From: Actinomycetales bacterium
GTDB lineage: Bacteria; Actinomycetota; Actinomycetes; S36-B12
DNA length: 47,153 bases
Reading direction: 5' to 3'
NCBI GenBank assembly: GCA_018970765.1
Contig: JAGWVT010000012.1
Coordinates: 1 to 47,153, forward strand
The position numbers and the translations under genes are program-made. Each line of letters begins with the position of its first letter. Position 1 is the stretch's first letter. The notes below the pieces were generated by a model, which was not told the origin of the DNA, searched no databases, and saw only the letters and a program-made list of their open reading frames with translations. Shown one piece after another: positions 19,802 to 29,023 of this stretch.

Positions 19802-21580
19802 TCAGACCGGCACATCGATGGCTTCTGCGACGGCGGCCTGAATTGCCTGCAGGATCTGGGCCTCCTGCGACCGCGGGCAGGTTCGCGCGACCAAAACCTG
19901 AAGGCCTTCGGCACCAAGCGCCTGCGACAGCGCGCTTGCGAACTGCTCACTGGTTTCGGCGATCTGCACGTCAACACCGCAGGCACGAGCCAGCTCGGCA
20001 ACATCACCCTGCACCGGTGTGCCGAAGACTCGCTCGAAGTGATCGGCGAACTGTGGTTGGCCCTGTTCCAATTGGCTGAAGATGCCACCGCCATCGTTAT
20101 CGCTCACAACGATGACCAGATCCGGCGCCTGCTCGGCCACCGGTGTCATCAATGCACTGTCGTCGTAGCGAAATGCCAGGTCTCCAACAAGTGCGAGAGC
20201 TGGACCGCCGTCCTCACGCTGATATGCAATGGCCGCTCCGTAGGCAGTTGCCAGTGAGCCGTCAATACCCGAGGTGCCACGGTTGCCCAACACATAGGCC
20301 TGCCCGGCACTTCGTCCAGCGAATGCTGCGACATGGCGCACCGACCAGGACGCCCCGAGAAAGAGCATTCCTCCTTCTGGGACCGCTGTGGCACAGATCC
20401 GAGCAACGTCAATGCCGGTGAACGTTGAAGGATTCGTCGCGGTTTCGATGGCTGCTGCGGCGAGCACATCCGCACGTTGCCAATGTTCGAGCCAGCCATT
20501 GGCCCCCGCTCCCGTACCAGGCAAAGGGACTGCGGAGATGACGAGATCTGCAGAGCGAGTTGGATCGAACCACAGTGCGCGTGAACTCACGGTCACGTGG
20601 CAGGCGGCCTGAGAAATAATGCGCATCACGGATCGCGTCAGACCGAGCCGTCCGACCGTGAGGACCAAGTCCGGGACCATGGCAGTGGCGAAATCCTCGC
20701 AGGCAAGCAGCAAAGGTCCGTGGGCCAGCGCATGCGAACAACCGGACACATTGCCGCTTGGCTCCCCGATGATCGGCCAGCCCATTGATTCGGCAAGGTC
20801 ATCGATGAGTTCGACAACCTCACCGCCGGCGTGATCCGCATAGCCGCCGAGGTCCCCGACGAGGATCAGGCCACGCGTGGGTGGGTCACCCTGCCAGCCG
20901 GCATCGGCGAGGACGTCGTCCAGTGTCACGCTCATCGATGCGAACATGCGACCGTCGACAGTCCAAGGGCGTTCATCTGGCCGTCCGCCGAGTTGGCCTA
21001 CTTCAGCCAACCCACTACTCGATGGAACGAGCGGATCCGCAAAGGGCAGGTTGACCTGAACAGGTCCTGGATTGGCTGGATCCACGCAGGCACCAATGGC
21101 CCGGGCGATCGTCGATCGCCAGTACCGCACTGCAGCGCGCACCTGGCTGTCATCGTCAACGACCATCCCCTGCAGATCGAAACTGGCCCGTACCGCGGAC
21201 CCGAAAAGGCCGACCTGATCAATGGCCTGGTTGGCACCCACCTGACGCAGGGGTCCCGGGCGATCGGCCGTCAACGCCAGGATGGGTATGCCGCTTTCAT
21301 CGGCTTCGACGATGGCTGGGTGAAGATTCACAGCAGCAGTGCCCGACGTGGTGACCACGGCAACAGGTGATGCACTGGCCTTGGCCAGTCCGACCGCCAG
21401 ATAGCCGGCGGTGCGCTCGTCGATGCGGACATGCAGTTGCAGGCGTCCTGCGCGCTCGGCCGCGCTCAGGACAAGCGCCAGCGGTGCCGAGCGCGAACCT
21501 GGAGCGAGGACGACATCACGAACACCGCAACGCACCAACTCATCGACGATCACCTGAGCCGCTGCTGCGGATGTTTCCAT
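19802..21580 (-). CDS. menD: SEPHCHC synthase (2-oxoglutarate decarboxylating)
   Basis: Thiamine-diphosphate enzyme (592 residues) that joins 2-oxoglutarate to isochorismate, the second menaquinone step. The N-terminal pyrimidine-binding domain has GTAAVNLHPAIVEADESG, with the activating glutamate region, and TADRPGPLR. The C-terminal domain has the Mg-ThDP motif GDLAFRYDDSALM and IVVSDNDGGGIFSQLEQ. Length is typical for MenD. It has its own leaderless promoter rather than following menC by read-through alone. Confidence 0.95.
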   Translation of the reverse strand: METSAAAAQVIVDELVRCGVRDVVLAPGSRSAPLALVLSAAERAGRLQLHVRIDERTAGYLAVGLAKASASPVAVVTTSGTAAVNLHPAIVEADESGIPILALTADRPGPLRQVGANQAIDQVGLFGSAVRASFDLQGMVVDDDSQVRAAVRYWRSTIARAIGACVDPANPGPVQVNLPFADPLVPSSSGLAEVGQLGGRPDERPWTVDGRMFASMSVTLDDVLADAGWQGDPPTRGLILVGDLGGYADHAGGEVVELIDDLAESMGWPIIGEPSGNVSGCSHALAHGPLLLACEDFATAMVPDLVLTVGRLGLTRSVMRIISQAACHVTVSSRALWFDPTRSADLVISAVPLPGTGAGANGWLEHWQRADVLAAAAIETATNPSTFTGIDVARICATAVPEGGMLFLGASWSVRHVAAFAGRSAGQAYVLGNRGTSGIDGSLATAYGAAIAYQREDGGPALALVGDLAFRYDDSALMTPVAEQAPDLVIVVSDNDGGGIFSQLEQGQPQFADHFERVFGTPVQGDVAELARACGVDVQIAETSEQFASALSQALGAEGLQVLVARTCPRSQEAQILQAIQAAVAEAIDVPV

Positions 21581-21592
21581 TTGATCAGCCTA
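21578..21592 (-). promoter_or_regulatory. menD: Leaderless promoter of menD
   Basis: On the minus strand TAGGCT, six bases (GATCAA), then ATG. This is the same hexamer type and spacing as menF and menE, with no Shine-Dalgarno. Confidence 0.65.
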
Positions 21593-21617
21593 GGTGTTCT
21601 TCCCCAAGTGGGCCGTT

Positions 21618-21645
21618 CGATCAGGTAGCGATCAGGTAGTGATCA
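21618..21645. repeat. 11-bp tandem duplication at the menC 3' end
   Basis: CGATCAGGTAG occurs twice in a row and is followed by TGATCA, a partial third copy. The menC stop codon (plus-strand TCA at 21632-21634) lies in the second copy, and the first copy repeats the stop-codon segment just downstream of it. It looks like a slippage duplication. Confidence 0.85.
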
Positions 21646-22666
21646 ACTGCGGCCACCGGGCTGCCGTACCTGCGTGCCAAGCTTGTGTGACCCGCCGCAG
21701 CAGTTGATCACGCTGCCGACCCGCGAGCGCCTCGCCCGCCCCTTTCAGCAGTTCCGGGGATCCATTTGGGCGCACGATGGGAAGGCGCCCCCCTACTGGC
21801 AATAGCGGTGGCTCGCACAGGTCGGTGGCTAAGAGCGCCGAGGTGCCCAGTCCACAGGCTCGCTCGAGACCCAGGGCACCGGCCAGCGCCAGTGCCGGGC
21901 CGAGGCCCACAGAGCTGTCCAGCGAACCGCTGACGACCACGGGCAGTTCGAGGGCCTGCGCCAAGGCGATGCAGCGCCGCACGCCGCCAAGCGGTGCAAC
22001 TTTCACAATCGCTAGGTCAGCGCAGTCGCGTATCTGCGCCAAGCCGGCAAAGGGGTCCACCGACCTGCGCAGGAGCTCATCTACCGCGATCCGCACCCCG
22101 GTTTCCTCGCGGATCTGCCGCAACCCGGTCGCATCAACGGTTGGTTGCTCTAGGTATTCAATGAATTCCTCCACCAGCCCGGTTCGCTGGCGCTCGAGTT
22201 GGTTGAGAACCCAGATGGCGTCGTCGTGATCCCAGGCACCGTTGGCATCTAGTCGCAAGGACCAGGCCCGCTTATCTGCCTGCGAGGTCAGTTGGTCAAC
22301 GATGGCGAGGATGCGTTCCAGGTCGCCTCGCGCATCCAGGCCAACCTTGACCTTGAACACGCTTTGGCCGCGAAGTTGTGCGGCGGAGACAAGGTCAAGG
22401 CAACGTGCCACGGGCACCGCCGGAATGATCGCGTTAACCGCGACGCTGTCGACGGTGGAAGCGGGCCAACTACCGAATGCTGCCTCAACAGCGCAGTCCA
22501 ACCATCGACTTGCCGCCGCATCGTCGTAGTCGGTGAAGGGAGCGAACTCACCCCAACCACTCGGTCCGGTGAAGATCACTCCCACTCGTTCATGTACCCC
22601 GCGGAATGGAACAGCGAGACGGATCAGGAACGGATGCGCGACGTCCAGGAGATCGTCGAGGGTCAT
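21632..22666 (-). CDS. menC: o-Succinylbenzoate synthase
   Basis: Enolase-superfamily enzyme that dehydrates SHCHC to o-succinylbenzoate. The 344-residue protein has the catalytic set at expected positions: KxK at Lys105 and Lys107 (FKVKVG), metal ligands Asp140 (RLDANGAW), Glu173 (YLEQP) and Asp196 (AVDELL), and the second catalytic Lys222 (AIVKVAPLGG). It starts 8 bases after the menB stop, in the same transcript. The C-terminus (ITT) lies in an 11-bp tandem duplication. Confidence 0.94.
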   Translation of the reverse strand: MTLDDLLDVAHPFLIRLAVPFRGVHERVGVIFTGPSGWGEFAPFTDYDDAAASRWLDCAVEAAFGSWPASTVDSVAVNAIIPAVPVARCLDLVSAAQLRGQSVFKVKVGLDARGDLERILAIVDQLTSQADKRAWSLRLDANGAWDHDDAIWVLNQLERQRTGLVEEFIEYLEQPTVDATGLRQIREETGVRIAVDELLRRSVDPFAGLAQIRDCADLAIVKVAPLGGVRRCIALAQALELPVVVSGSLDSSVGLGPALALAGALGLERACGLGTSALLATDLCEPPLLPVGGRLPIVRPNGSPELLKGAGEALAGRQRDQLLRRVTQAWHAGTAARWPQLITT

Positions 22667-22674
22667 CGCAGGCC

Positions 22675-23643
22675 TCAGGGGCGCTTAGGGAACTTCCCGA
22701 AGTCCGGGTCGCGCTTCTGCTTGTAGGCATCTCGGCCCTCTTGACCTTCCTCGGTCATGTAGAACAGCAGCGTTGCGTCACCGGCAAATTGTTGGATACC
22801 GGCCAATCCGTCATCTGCCGCATTGTGGGCGCCCTTCAACATGCGCAGCGCCAGTGGCGAAAGGGTGAGCATCCGCTTCGCCCAGGCAACGGTCTCTACC
22901 TCAAGGTCTTCGATCGGCACGACGGCATTCACCAGACCCCAGTCATAAGCCTGTTCAGCGCCGTATTGCTGACACATGTACCAAACCTCACGGGAACGCT
23001 TCATGCCGATGGTTCGTGCCAGCAGGCCTGAGCCGTAGCCACCGTCGAACGAGCCGACTCGCGGGCCAGTCTGACCGAAACGCGCATTGTTGGCGGCAAT
23101 GGAGAGGTCGCACACCACATGCAGCACGTGCCCACCACCGATTGCATACCCGGCGACCATGGCAATCACTGGTTTTGGCGTACGGCGAATCTGCACCTGC
23201 AGGTCCAGGACGTTTAGGCGCCCAATCCCCCGCTGGGCAATTGCGTCGTCACCGATATATCCATCATCGCCGCGGATCATCTGATCCCCGCCTGAACAGA
23301 ATGCCCAGTCCCCTTGGCCGGTGAGAATGATCACGCCGATGCTGTCGTCATCGCGTGCCACATTCATGGCATCACAGAGTTCGAAGAGGGTCTGCGGACG
23401 AAAGGCGTTGCGCTTTTCGGGACGATTGATCGTGATCTTGGCGATACCCGCGTCATCGCCTGTTGAGTACTCCAGCCTGATGTCGCGGTAGTCGCCACGC
23501 AATTGCCAACTACAACCTGGGCGTGCAGACGAGTAGGACGGGTCGGTCATTGCCGGTGAGCCCTCCGCAACCACCGGCGGGAGCGGATAGCGCGTCCGCG
23601 AATCGAATCCCTGCGAAGTAGAACCCGGTGATTCGTTGCTCAT
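22675..23643 (-). CDS. menB: 1,4-Dihydroxy-2-naphthoyl-CoA synthase
   Basis: Crotonase-family ring-closing enzyme acting on o-succinylbenzoyl-CoA. Recognised by [11 protein letters not shown] (74-84), the CSGGDQ oxyanion segment (116-121), AGYAIGGGH (164-172), [16 protein letters not shown] (191-206) and the C-terminal [21 protein letters not shown]. The open frame runs a further ~62 codons upstream, but those would cross the divergent menE start and look unlike MenB. The ATG at 23643 gives 322 residues. An in-frame GTG at 23652 fits a possible leaderless start slightly better, and ATG 23550 would match the usual ~290-residue length. Several starts therefore remain open. Confidence 0.93.
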   Translation of the reverse strand: MSNESPGSTSQGFDSRTRYPLPPVVAEGSPAMTDPSYSSARPGCSWQLRGDYRDIRLEYSTGDDAGIAKITINRPEKRNAFRPQTLFELCDAMNVARDDDSIGVIILTGQGDWAFCSGGDQMIRGDDGYIGDDAIAQRGIGRLNVLDLQVQIRRTPKPVIAMVAGYAIGGGHVLHVVCDLSIAANNARFGQTGPRVGSFDGGYGSGLLARTIGMKRSREVWYMCQQYGAEQAYDWGLVNAVVPIEDLEVETVAWAKRMLTLSPLALRMLKGAHNAADDGLAGIQQFAGDATLLFYMTEEGQEGRDAYKQKRDPDFGKFPKRP

Positions 23644-23649
23644 GGCGCT

Positions 23650-23666
23650 CACAGCCGGCAACGCTA
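23650..23666 (-). promoter_or_regulatory. menB: Possible leaderless promoter of menB
   Basis: TAGCGT on the minus strand lies 8 bases before an in-frame GTG at 23652, which is three codons ahead of the ATG used for the gene call. The spacing is two bases longer than the rule seen at other genes. The hexamer is only 7 bases from the oppositely facing menE -10. Confidence 0.35.
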
Positions 23667-23673
23667 CCGCGAC

Positions 23674-23688
23674 TACGCTCAACGTGTG
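23674..23688 (+). promoter_or_regulatory. menE: Leaderless promoter of menE-menA
   Basis: TACGCT, six bases (CAACGT), then GTG. No Shine-Dalgarno is present. The same hexamer and spacing precede the HAD phosphatase gene at 35740. Confidence 0.65.
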
Positions 23689-24984
23689 CCGGTCAGGCCA
23701 CTGCATCGATTCCCGGTACCGCCAGGTCCGGACGGGGTGCTGCGACTTTTCGACGCCCTGCCCGAAGCACTCGCCGGGCACGGTCCCGCCCTGGCACCGC
23801 TGCCCACGGCAAGCTTGCTGACCCCGCATGATGTTGTGCAGAACCTGATCAGGGCAACTCGACCAGATGATCCCGACGCACCCTTGGAAGGCGACGAAGT
23901 CGCCATCGTGCTTGCCACTTCCGGTTCCACCGGTTCACCGCGCGGTGTGCTGCACACCGCGTCGAGCCTGCGGGCCCTTGATCAGCAGGTCCTGCAAATC
24001 GCTCGAAGTGACGATCCCGCGGTGCGAGTCCAGTGGATCGCCGCCCTGCCGGTGACTTCAATGGGTGGTTTCAATGTGCTGATCCGGGCACTGGCTACCG
24101 ACCAGATTCCCCGATGTGTTCCCGGGATCGGTGGCCTGGCTCCATTCACCGTTGAGGGCTTTGCCGCAACGGTGGAGTTGGCGGCCGAAGGCGGCACTGC
24201 ACTCGCCACGTCGCTGGTTGCCGCGCAGGTACGTCGACTACTTGGCGAACCGCGCGGGTGCGCCGCCCTGCGTGCCTGTGCTCTTGTCCTGGTCGGCGGT
24301 GGTCCACTACCGAGCGCAGTAGCAGCGGCCGCGCAGGATGCCGGCATCACCCTGACAACCACGTACGGAGCGACAGAAACCGGCGGTGGTTGCGTCTTCA
24401 ACGGCCAACCATTGGCGGGTGTGCAGATTGGCTTCCTGCAGTCCGATGGACGGCTCGCAACCCCGACGGCCGATGCCGACAGCGACCAGGTAACCGGCGA
24501 GATCGTGGTCAAGGGCCCGATGATTGCCCTTGGCTACCGCTGTGACGCGCAGGGCACGGCGCAGGCCTTCACCACGCAGGGCTATCGCACTGGAGACATC
24601 GGTCGCTGGACATCGGCGCAACTGCTCCAGGTGCAGGGTCGCGCCGATGACGTGATCGCGGTACGCGGCACCAACGTCGCATTGGGCGCAGTCGAGGCAG
24701 TTATCGGTGGGCTCACCGCAGTTGCCGCCGTTGCTGCGATTCCGAGTGGACCAATCGATGACCCGACCATCACGATCTGCGTCGTGCTTGCTGACGGCGC
24801 TGCTGGGCAAAGCGGCGAGGCCGAGATTGAGGCACTCATCCGCGCCCAGGTTCTCGAGCATCTTGGGTCTGCCGCGAACCCGGCAAGGATCCTCGTCACC
24901 GAGCAGTTACCCATGTTGCCGGGCGGCAAGATAGACCGCGTGCGCCTGCGTCGCGAAGTGATCGAGAACGGTCCAGCCCGGTGA
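23686..24984 (+). CDS. menE: o-Succinylbenzoate-CoA ligase
   Basis: ANL-family adenylating enzyme that activates o-succinylbenzoate for MenB. The 432-residue protein has the ATP loop [10 protein letters not shown] (78-87), the adenine motif YGATETGGG, the YRTGDIG hinge region, [14 protein letters not shown] and the catalytic-lysine end motif GGKIDR. It is shorter than fatty acyl-CoA ligases, as actinobacterial MenE usually is. It begins with GTG at a leaderless promoter, divergent from menB, and its stop overlaps menA by 4 bases (GTGA). Confidence 0.93.
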   Translation: MPVRPLHRFPVPPGPDGVLRLFDALPEALAGHGPALAPLPTASLLTPHDVVQNLIRATRPDDPDAPLEGDEVAIVLATSGSTGSPRGVLHTASSLRALDQQVLQIARSDDPAVRVQWIAALPVTSMGGFNVLIRALATDQIPRCVPGIGGLAPFTVEGFAATVELAAEGGTALATSLVAAQVRRLLGEPRGCAALRACALVLVGGGPLPSAVAAAAQDAGITLTTTYGATETGGGCVFNGQPLAGVQIGFLQSDGRLATPTADADSDQVTGEIVVKGPMIALGYRCDAQGTAQAFTTQGYRTGDIGRWTSAQLLQVQGRADDVIAVRGTNVALGAVEAVIGGLTAVAAVAAIPSGPIDDPTITICVVLADGAAGQSGEAEIEALIRAQVLEHLGSAANPARILVTEQLPMLPGGKIDRVRLRREVIENGPAR

Positions 24985-25889
24985 ACACAGATAACGATCC
25001 AAAGCAAGGGCACCGACTTCGCGTCTGGATCGCGGGCGCACGTCCACGCACGCTGCCGGTGGCTGTCGCCGGGGTCCTCACCGGATGCGGTGCTGCCGCA
25101 GAGCTGAACGCCTTCAGCCCCTTACGCGCACTACTTGCCCTGATCGTGGCGGTGGCGCTACAGGTGGGCGTGAACTATGCGAATGACTACAGCGATGGCA
25201 TCCGCGGCACGGACGACAATCGGGTCGGACCGGTGCGGCTGGTTGGACAAGGGCTTGCGACTGCGGCGGCAGTGCGCCGTGCCGCCCTACTGGCATTCCT
25301 GGTCGCCGCACTTGCCGGCGTTGTCCTCGTGGCACTGAGCGGGCGTTGGTGGCTGCTCATCCTTGGTGCTGCCTGCCTGCTCGCCGGCTGGTTTTATACG
25401 GGCGGACCAAGGCCTTACGGCTACCTGGGCTTGGGTGAGGTTTTCGTCTTCATCTTCTTCGGCGTGGTGCCGGTGCTGGGTACCTGTTATGTGCAGGCCG
25501 ACCGCATCAGTGGTCCGGGCATCTTTGCCTCCTGCGGCGTTGGCCTACTGGCCTGCGCTGTGCTGTTGACCAACAACCTCCGCGACATTCCTGGGGACAC
25601 GCAGGTCGGCAAGCGCACACTTGCTGTGCGCATCGGCGCCGCACGCACTCGCGGCCTCTACTTGATGATCGTGCTGCTTGCCGGCGGAACGTTGATCGGC
25701 ATTGCCTGGCTCACCCACTGGTGGGTACTCGTGACCCTGGTGGTGTTCGCACTTGCCGTGAATCCCGTGCGAATCGTCATGGGGGGTGCCACCGGAGCAG
25801 CACTCATCCCAGCGCTGAAGTCCACCGGGCTACTCGTCCTGGGTTACGGGGTAGCCGTGGCGGTTGCGCTGGCGCTCGTTCCCGCCTGA
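24981..25889 (+). CDS. menA: 1,4-Dihydroxy-2-naphthoate polyprenyltransferase
   Basis: Membrane UbiA-family prenyltransferase (302 residues, about 8-9 helices) that attaches the polyprenyl chain to 1,4-dihydroxy-2-naphthoate. The first Mg-binding aspartate motif, NYANDYSDGIRGTDD (around residues 55-70), fits the family's NDxxD. The second region is NNLRDIPGDTQVGKRTLAVR. The GTG start overlaps the menE stop by 4 bases, so both are one unit. The polyprenyl diphosphate donor is probably made by the synthase at the window's left end. Confidence 0.95.
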   Translation: MNTDNDPKQGHRLRVWIAGARPRTLPVAVAGVLTGCGAAAELNAFSPLRALLALIVAVALQVGVNYANDYSDGIRGTDDNRVGPVRLVGQGLATAAAVRRAALLAFLVAALAGVVLVALSGRWWLLILGAACLLAGWFYTGGPRPYGYLGLGEVFVFIFFGVVPVLGTCYVQADRISGPGIFASCGVGLLACAVLLTNNLRDIPGDTQVGKRTLAVRIGAARTRGLYLMIVLLAGGTLIGIAWLTHWWVLVTLVVFALAVNPVRIVMGGATGAALIPALKSTGLLVLGYGVAVAVALALVPA

Positions 25890-25895
25890 GGACGT

Positions 25896-26162
25896 TTACC
25901 TAGTCGACTGCTCGGGGTCGTCCACGTCCTCGGCCCGGGTGGACGCATCAATGCGCTCATTGATCCGTCGAAAGAATCGTGCAACACCACTACTGAGGGC
26001 ATCTCGCTGACGATTCAGGAGCAGCAGGCTGATGGCGCCAGAGATCACGATCGCAAGTGCCAAGGCCATCAGCCCCCGAAGCCCAGTCAACCATTGCACA
26101 AGGAGCCAGACCGCAAGGAAGACAGCCAGCCGTAGTCCGGTGTAGACCAACAGGGAACCCAC
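25896..26162 (-). CDS. DUF4229 family small membrane protein
   Basis: 88-residue protein with two hydrophobic helices (residues ~3-25 and ~30-50) and a charged C-terminal tail rich in Arg, Asp and Glu (NRQRDALSSGVARFFRRINE). This fits DUF4229, an actinobacterial family of unknown function usually found beside menA or the cytochrome c maturation genes. The GTG start sits exactly at a leaderless promoter. It is convergent with menA, with only 6 bases between the stops. Confidence 0.85.
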   Translation of the reverse strand: MGSLLVYTGLRLAVFLAVWLLVQWLTGLRGLMALALAIVISGAISLLLLNRQRDALSSGVARFFRRINERIDASTRAEDVDDPEQSTR

Positions 26163-26174
26163 CCCCCAACGCTA
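26160..26174 (-). promoter_or_regulatory. Leaderless promoter of the DUF4229 gene
   Basis: TAGCGT, six bases (TTGGGG...), then GTG on the minus strand. It faces away from the PLDc_N promoter 27 bases to the right, so their -35 regions overlap. Confidence 0.6.
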
Positions 26175-26201
26175 CGGGGTGACCAGAAGCCGGATCGCCA
26201 T

Positions 26202-26216
26202 TACTCTTGAGGAGTG
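26202..26216 (+). promoter_or_regulatory. Leaderless promoter of the PLDc_N gene
   Basis: TACTCT, six bases, then GTG. A GAGG also lies within the six bases but is too close to the start to act as a Shine-Dalgarno. Confidence 0.55.
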
Positions 26217-26540
26217 CTGAGGGTGATTGGGATCCTGCTAGGGCTCGCGCTCTACATATCGTTCATCGTGGACGTCCTGCGCACACCCGGCGCCATCATG
26301 CGGTCGCTACCCAAGGCGCTTTGGCTGTTGATCGTGGTCTTGATCCCGCTTCTCGGTGGGGTGCTGTGGCTGCTGGCCGGACGTCCGCGCCAAACCGGCG
26401 GCGGCCTGTTTCGTCGACGTCAGCCCGTCGCCCCAGATGATGATCCGAGTTTCCTCAAAGCGCTGGACGAGGAGGCCTGGAAGCGTCGCATGCAGCAGCG
26501 CCGAGGGCAGCAACGACCTGATCCCAGCGCGAACGGCTGA
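26214..26540 (+). CDS. PLDc_N (phospholipase D nuclease N-terminal-like) membrane protein
   Basis: 108-residue protein with two transmembrane helices (residues ~3-20 and ~38-58), the second followed by WLLAGRPR, and a basic, hydrophilic C-terminal tail. The PLDc_N pattern of two helices with KALWLLIVVLIPLLGGVLW is clear. It contains no phospholipase catalytic HKD motif, so no enzyme activity is implied. Function is unknown; related genes sit near cytochrome c maturation genes in actinobacteria. It is convergent with ccsB, with 18 bases between the stops. Confidence 0.85.
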   Translation: MLRVIGILLGLALYISFIVDVLRTPGAIMRSLPKALWLLIVVLIPLLGGVLWLLAGRPRQTGGGLFRRRQPVAPDDDPSFLKALDEEAWKRRMQQRRGQQRPDPSANG

Positions 26541-26558
26541 ACTCAAGACCGCAACGCG

Positions 26559-27449
26559 CTACACGCCCGCGTAGGAATGCAAGCTGTTGACGAAGATGTT
26601 CACGCCGAAATAGTTGATTAAAAAGGCTAGCCACCCCGCTAGGGCTAGCCAGGATGCACGATCGCCTCGCCATCCCACCGTGGATCTGGCGTGCAGGTAC
26701 GCCGCATAGATAACCCAGGTAATGAAGGCCCATGTCTCCTTTGGATCCCATCCCCAATAACGACCCCAAGCCTGTTCTGCCCAGATCGCACCTGCGATCA
26801 CGGCAAACGTCCACAACGGGAAAGAGAAGGCCAGCACCCGGTAGGTCAGGGTCCGCAGCCGCTCGGTATCCGGCACTCGCGTAGTCCAGGCCGGTGCAAC
26901 AGCTCCGGCGGCAACACGGCGGTCAACCCGGGCGTGTACCAGGGAAAGCGCTGCGGTTGCTGCGGCCAGCGTGAATGCACCTGCGCAGATGATCGCTGCG
27001 AGAACATGGATGACCAACCAGGTCGATTTCAAAGCTGGCACCAGCTGCGCTGCTTCGGTGTACAGCACGGTCACTGCCATACCAAGTGTCAGCAGCGTCG
27101 GAATCACGATGAACAGGCCAAGCCAACGAAGATCTCGCCGAAGTGAGACTGCGAGGAAGACGACCAGGATGGCCAAAGCGGCCGTGATCGAAAACTCGTA
27201 CATGTTGCCCCAAGGCACGCGCCCGGCCCACAGGCCGCGCAGTACTACACCGCCAAAGAGCACAACAGCCGCGAGCCAGGTGAGCGCCATTCCAATGTTT
27301 GCCGCGCGCCGGGGGCTCGTCCCCTCGTCAGTGGCCGCACGACGGGCCGCGAAGTCGATACTGAATGCGATCATGGCACCCAGCAGAGCCACCATCGCGG
27401 AGTACACCAGAACATTGCTGGCCTGTGCCAGTCCCTCGGCAGACATCAC
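26559..27449 (-). CDS. ccsB: Cytochrome c biogenesis protein CcsB (ResC/CcsA family)
   Basis: Heme-handling membrane component of System II cytochrome c synthetase, 296 residues, about 8 helices. The tryptophan-rich WWD signature WGRYWGWDPKETW is at 228-240, and flanking histidines (such as His148) are candidate heme ligands. It works with ResB to deliver heme to apocytochrome c on the outer face of the membrane. The ATG overlaps the resB stop by 4 bases. It is the last gene of the phosphatase-resA-ccdA-resB-ccsB operon. Confidence 0.95.
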   Translation of the reverse strand: MMSAEGLAQASNVLVYSAMVALLGAMIAFSIDFAARRAATDEGTSPRRAANIGMALTWLAAVVLFGGVVLRGLWAGRVPWGNMYEFSITAALAILVVFLAVSLRRDLRWLGLFIVIPTLLTLGMAVTVLYTEAAQLVPALKSTWLVIHVLAAIICAGAFTLAAATAALSLVHARVDRRVAAGAVAPAWTTRVPDTERLRTLTYRVLAFSFPLWTFAVIAGAIWAEQAWGRYWGWDPKETWAFITWVIYAAYLHARSTVGWRGDRASWLALAGWLAFLINYFGVNIFVNSLHSYAGV

Positions 27450-29023
27450 GTGTTCCTTCCGTTCGTGACTTCATCGCTGTCCGCTTCACCCAGAACCGCC
27501 GCGCGAACCGCCTGCAGATCATCGGTCAGATTTGTGGACTCACTGCGCGACAGGCCAGCGACCTCGATCGTAGACGGGTCCCCGGTGATGGCCACCCAGA
27601 CTCGGCGTCGTCGAATAAGCAGTGTCCCGATCAGTCCAATCAATGCCAACACCGCACTCATCAGCGCGATTGGTCGGCCCGGGTCAGAGGAGAGTTGGAA
27701 CGACGCCCATCGCTGCCAGCCAGTGAGCGTGATGCTCCCCGCTCCGTCGGGCAGATCCCAACGTTCCCCTGGTCGCAAAGACTCCAGCCCCAGTTGCTGC
27801 ATACGTGTGGTGTCCAAGGTGTACACGCTCTGCGGCTTGCCGTCGTCTAATCCAAGATCACCCGTCCAGGCGGACAGGAACGCTGCGGGGTCATCGGCGG
27901 CTGGGAACGTCGAATGCGGCCCTCGGATATCGTCCACCGCGGCCGTCGGTAGAAACAGGGCCTGAATGCCGAGTTGCGGGTTGGCATCGGGGACCTTGAT
28001 GACACCGGTTGACGTGAAGTTGCCGTCCTGTGGCAGGAAGACCACCGCGTCATCAAAAACCACGGCGCCTGTTGAGTCGGTGATGCGGAACGTCGGAGCG
28101 TACCCGTGTCCAACGAGGTATACGCGCGCGCCGGGAACCGACAGCGGCTTATTAACCTCCACCAGGCGTTCGGCTGCGGGTTCATTCACACCGGGTGAGT
28201 AGTCCAAGCGGGCCTCGAAGAGTCTGGGTGCCCCCCGCTGTGCGGAACCCCGCTCGAACTCCACGGCAAAGTCATCGAGCGTAAAAGCGAATGGCTGCAG
28301 CATCGATGGATCGACCAGGCGCCCACCGCCCCATGCATCGAACTGCGTCAGCGTGTTGGAGAAACCCTGCCCCTCGCGAACGATGACGTTTCCCCGCCAA
28401 CCGAAGAGCGCTCCCGCGGCAACCCCGACGAGGATCCCGACCAATGCGATGTGGAAGAGCAGGTTGCCGACCTCACGAAGGTTGCCCTTCTGGGCAGAGA
28501 TCCATCTGACCGACTGCCCCGCACCGTCAGTTCGAACTCCCTCAACAACCTTCCAGCGACTCCGCTGAAAATACGTAAGGGCCCGGTCGTAGGCCTGCTC
28601 AGCAGTTGCCGGTGCGATGAAGGACAGGTAGTCGGGAAGCCGACTCAGATTGCGCGGCGCCGGCGGCGGGGGCTTTCGCATCGCAAGGACCAGGTCACGG
28701 GTACGCGGAATGACGCAACCGACAAGGGAGATGAACAGCAACAGGTAGACCGCCGCGAACCAAGCCGAGGCGTAAACGTCAAAGAAGCCCAGCCGATCCA
28801 GAATTGGACCCCAGGTTGGTGCATCCGCAATCCACTGGTCGACGAGGATCGGGTTCGTGCCACGCTGCGGCAGGATCGAACCTGGCACGCTAACGACCGC
28901 CAGACAGAGCAACAGAATCAGTGCAACGCGCATGCTGGTGAGTTGTCGCCAAGCCCAGCGAGCGAAGCCGAGGGTTCCTAGCGGTGGCAGCGCCTGCCGC
29001 ACCGGCTCATCGACCTTCGTCAT
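27446..29023 (-). CDS. resB: Cytochrome c biogenesis protein ResB
   Basis: Partner of CcsB in System II cytochrome c maturation, 525 residues. The N-terminal RQLTSMRVALILLLCLAVVSVPGSILPQR and the later GNLLFHIALVGILVGVAAG are typical helices. A large extracytoplasmic domain (~240-460) follows, with a final helix near 460-480. The start lies in the last, degenerate unit of an 11-bp tandem repeat, and only a weak GAAG precedes it. The ATG codons in the upstream units are out of frame and stop at once, so 29023 is the first usable ATG. Confidence 0.94.
   Translation of the reverse strand: MTKVDEPVRQALPPLGTLGFARWAWRQLTSMRVALILLLCLAVVSVPGSILPQRGTNPILVDQWIADAPTWGPILDRLGFFDVYASAWFAAVYLLLFISLVGCVIPRTRDLVLAMRKPPPPAPRNLSRLPDYLSFIAPATAEQAYDRALTYFQRSRWKVVEGVRTDGAGQSVRWISAQKGNLREVGNLLFHIALVGILVGVAAGALFGWRGNVIVREGQGFSNTLTQFDAWGGGRLVDPSMLQPFAFTLDDFAVEFERGSAQRGAPRLFEARLDYSPGVNEPAAERLVEVNKPLSVPGARVYLVGHGYAPTFRITDSTGAVVFDDAVVFLPQDGNFTSTGVIKVPDANPQLGIQALFLPTAAVDDIRGPHSTFPAADDPAAFLSAWTGDLGLDDGKPQSVYTLDTTRMQQLGLESLRPGERWDLPDGAGSITLTGWQRWASFQLSSDPGRPIALMSAVLALIGLIGTLLIRRRRVWVAITGDPSTIEVAGLSRSESTNLTDDLQAVRAAVLGEADSDEVTNGRNT

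Noticed and set aside
23644-23829. N-terminal extension of menB to 23829
   Set aside because: It would overlap the menE start on the other strand and has no similarity to MenB; starts at 23652, 23643 or 23550 fit better.
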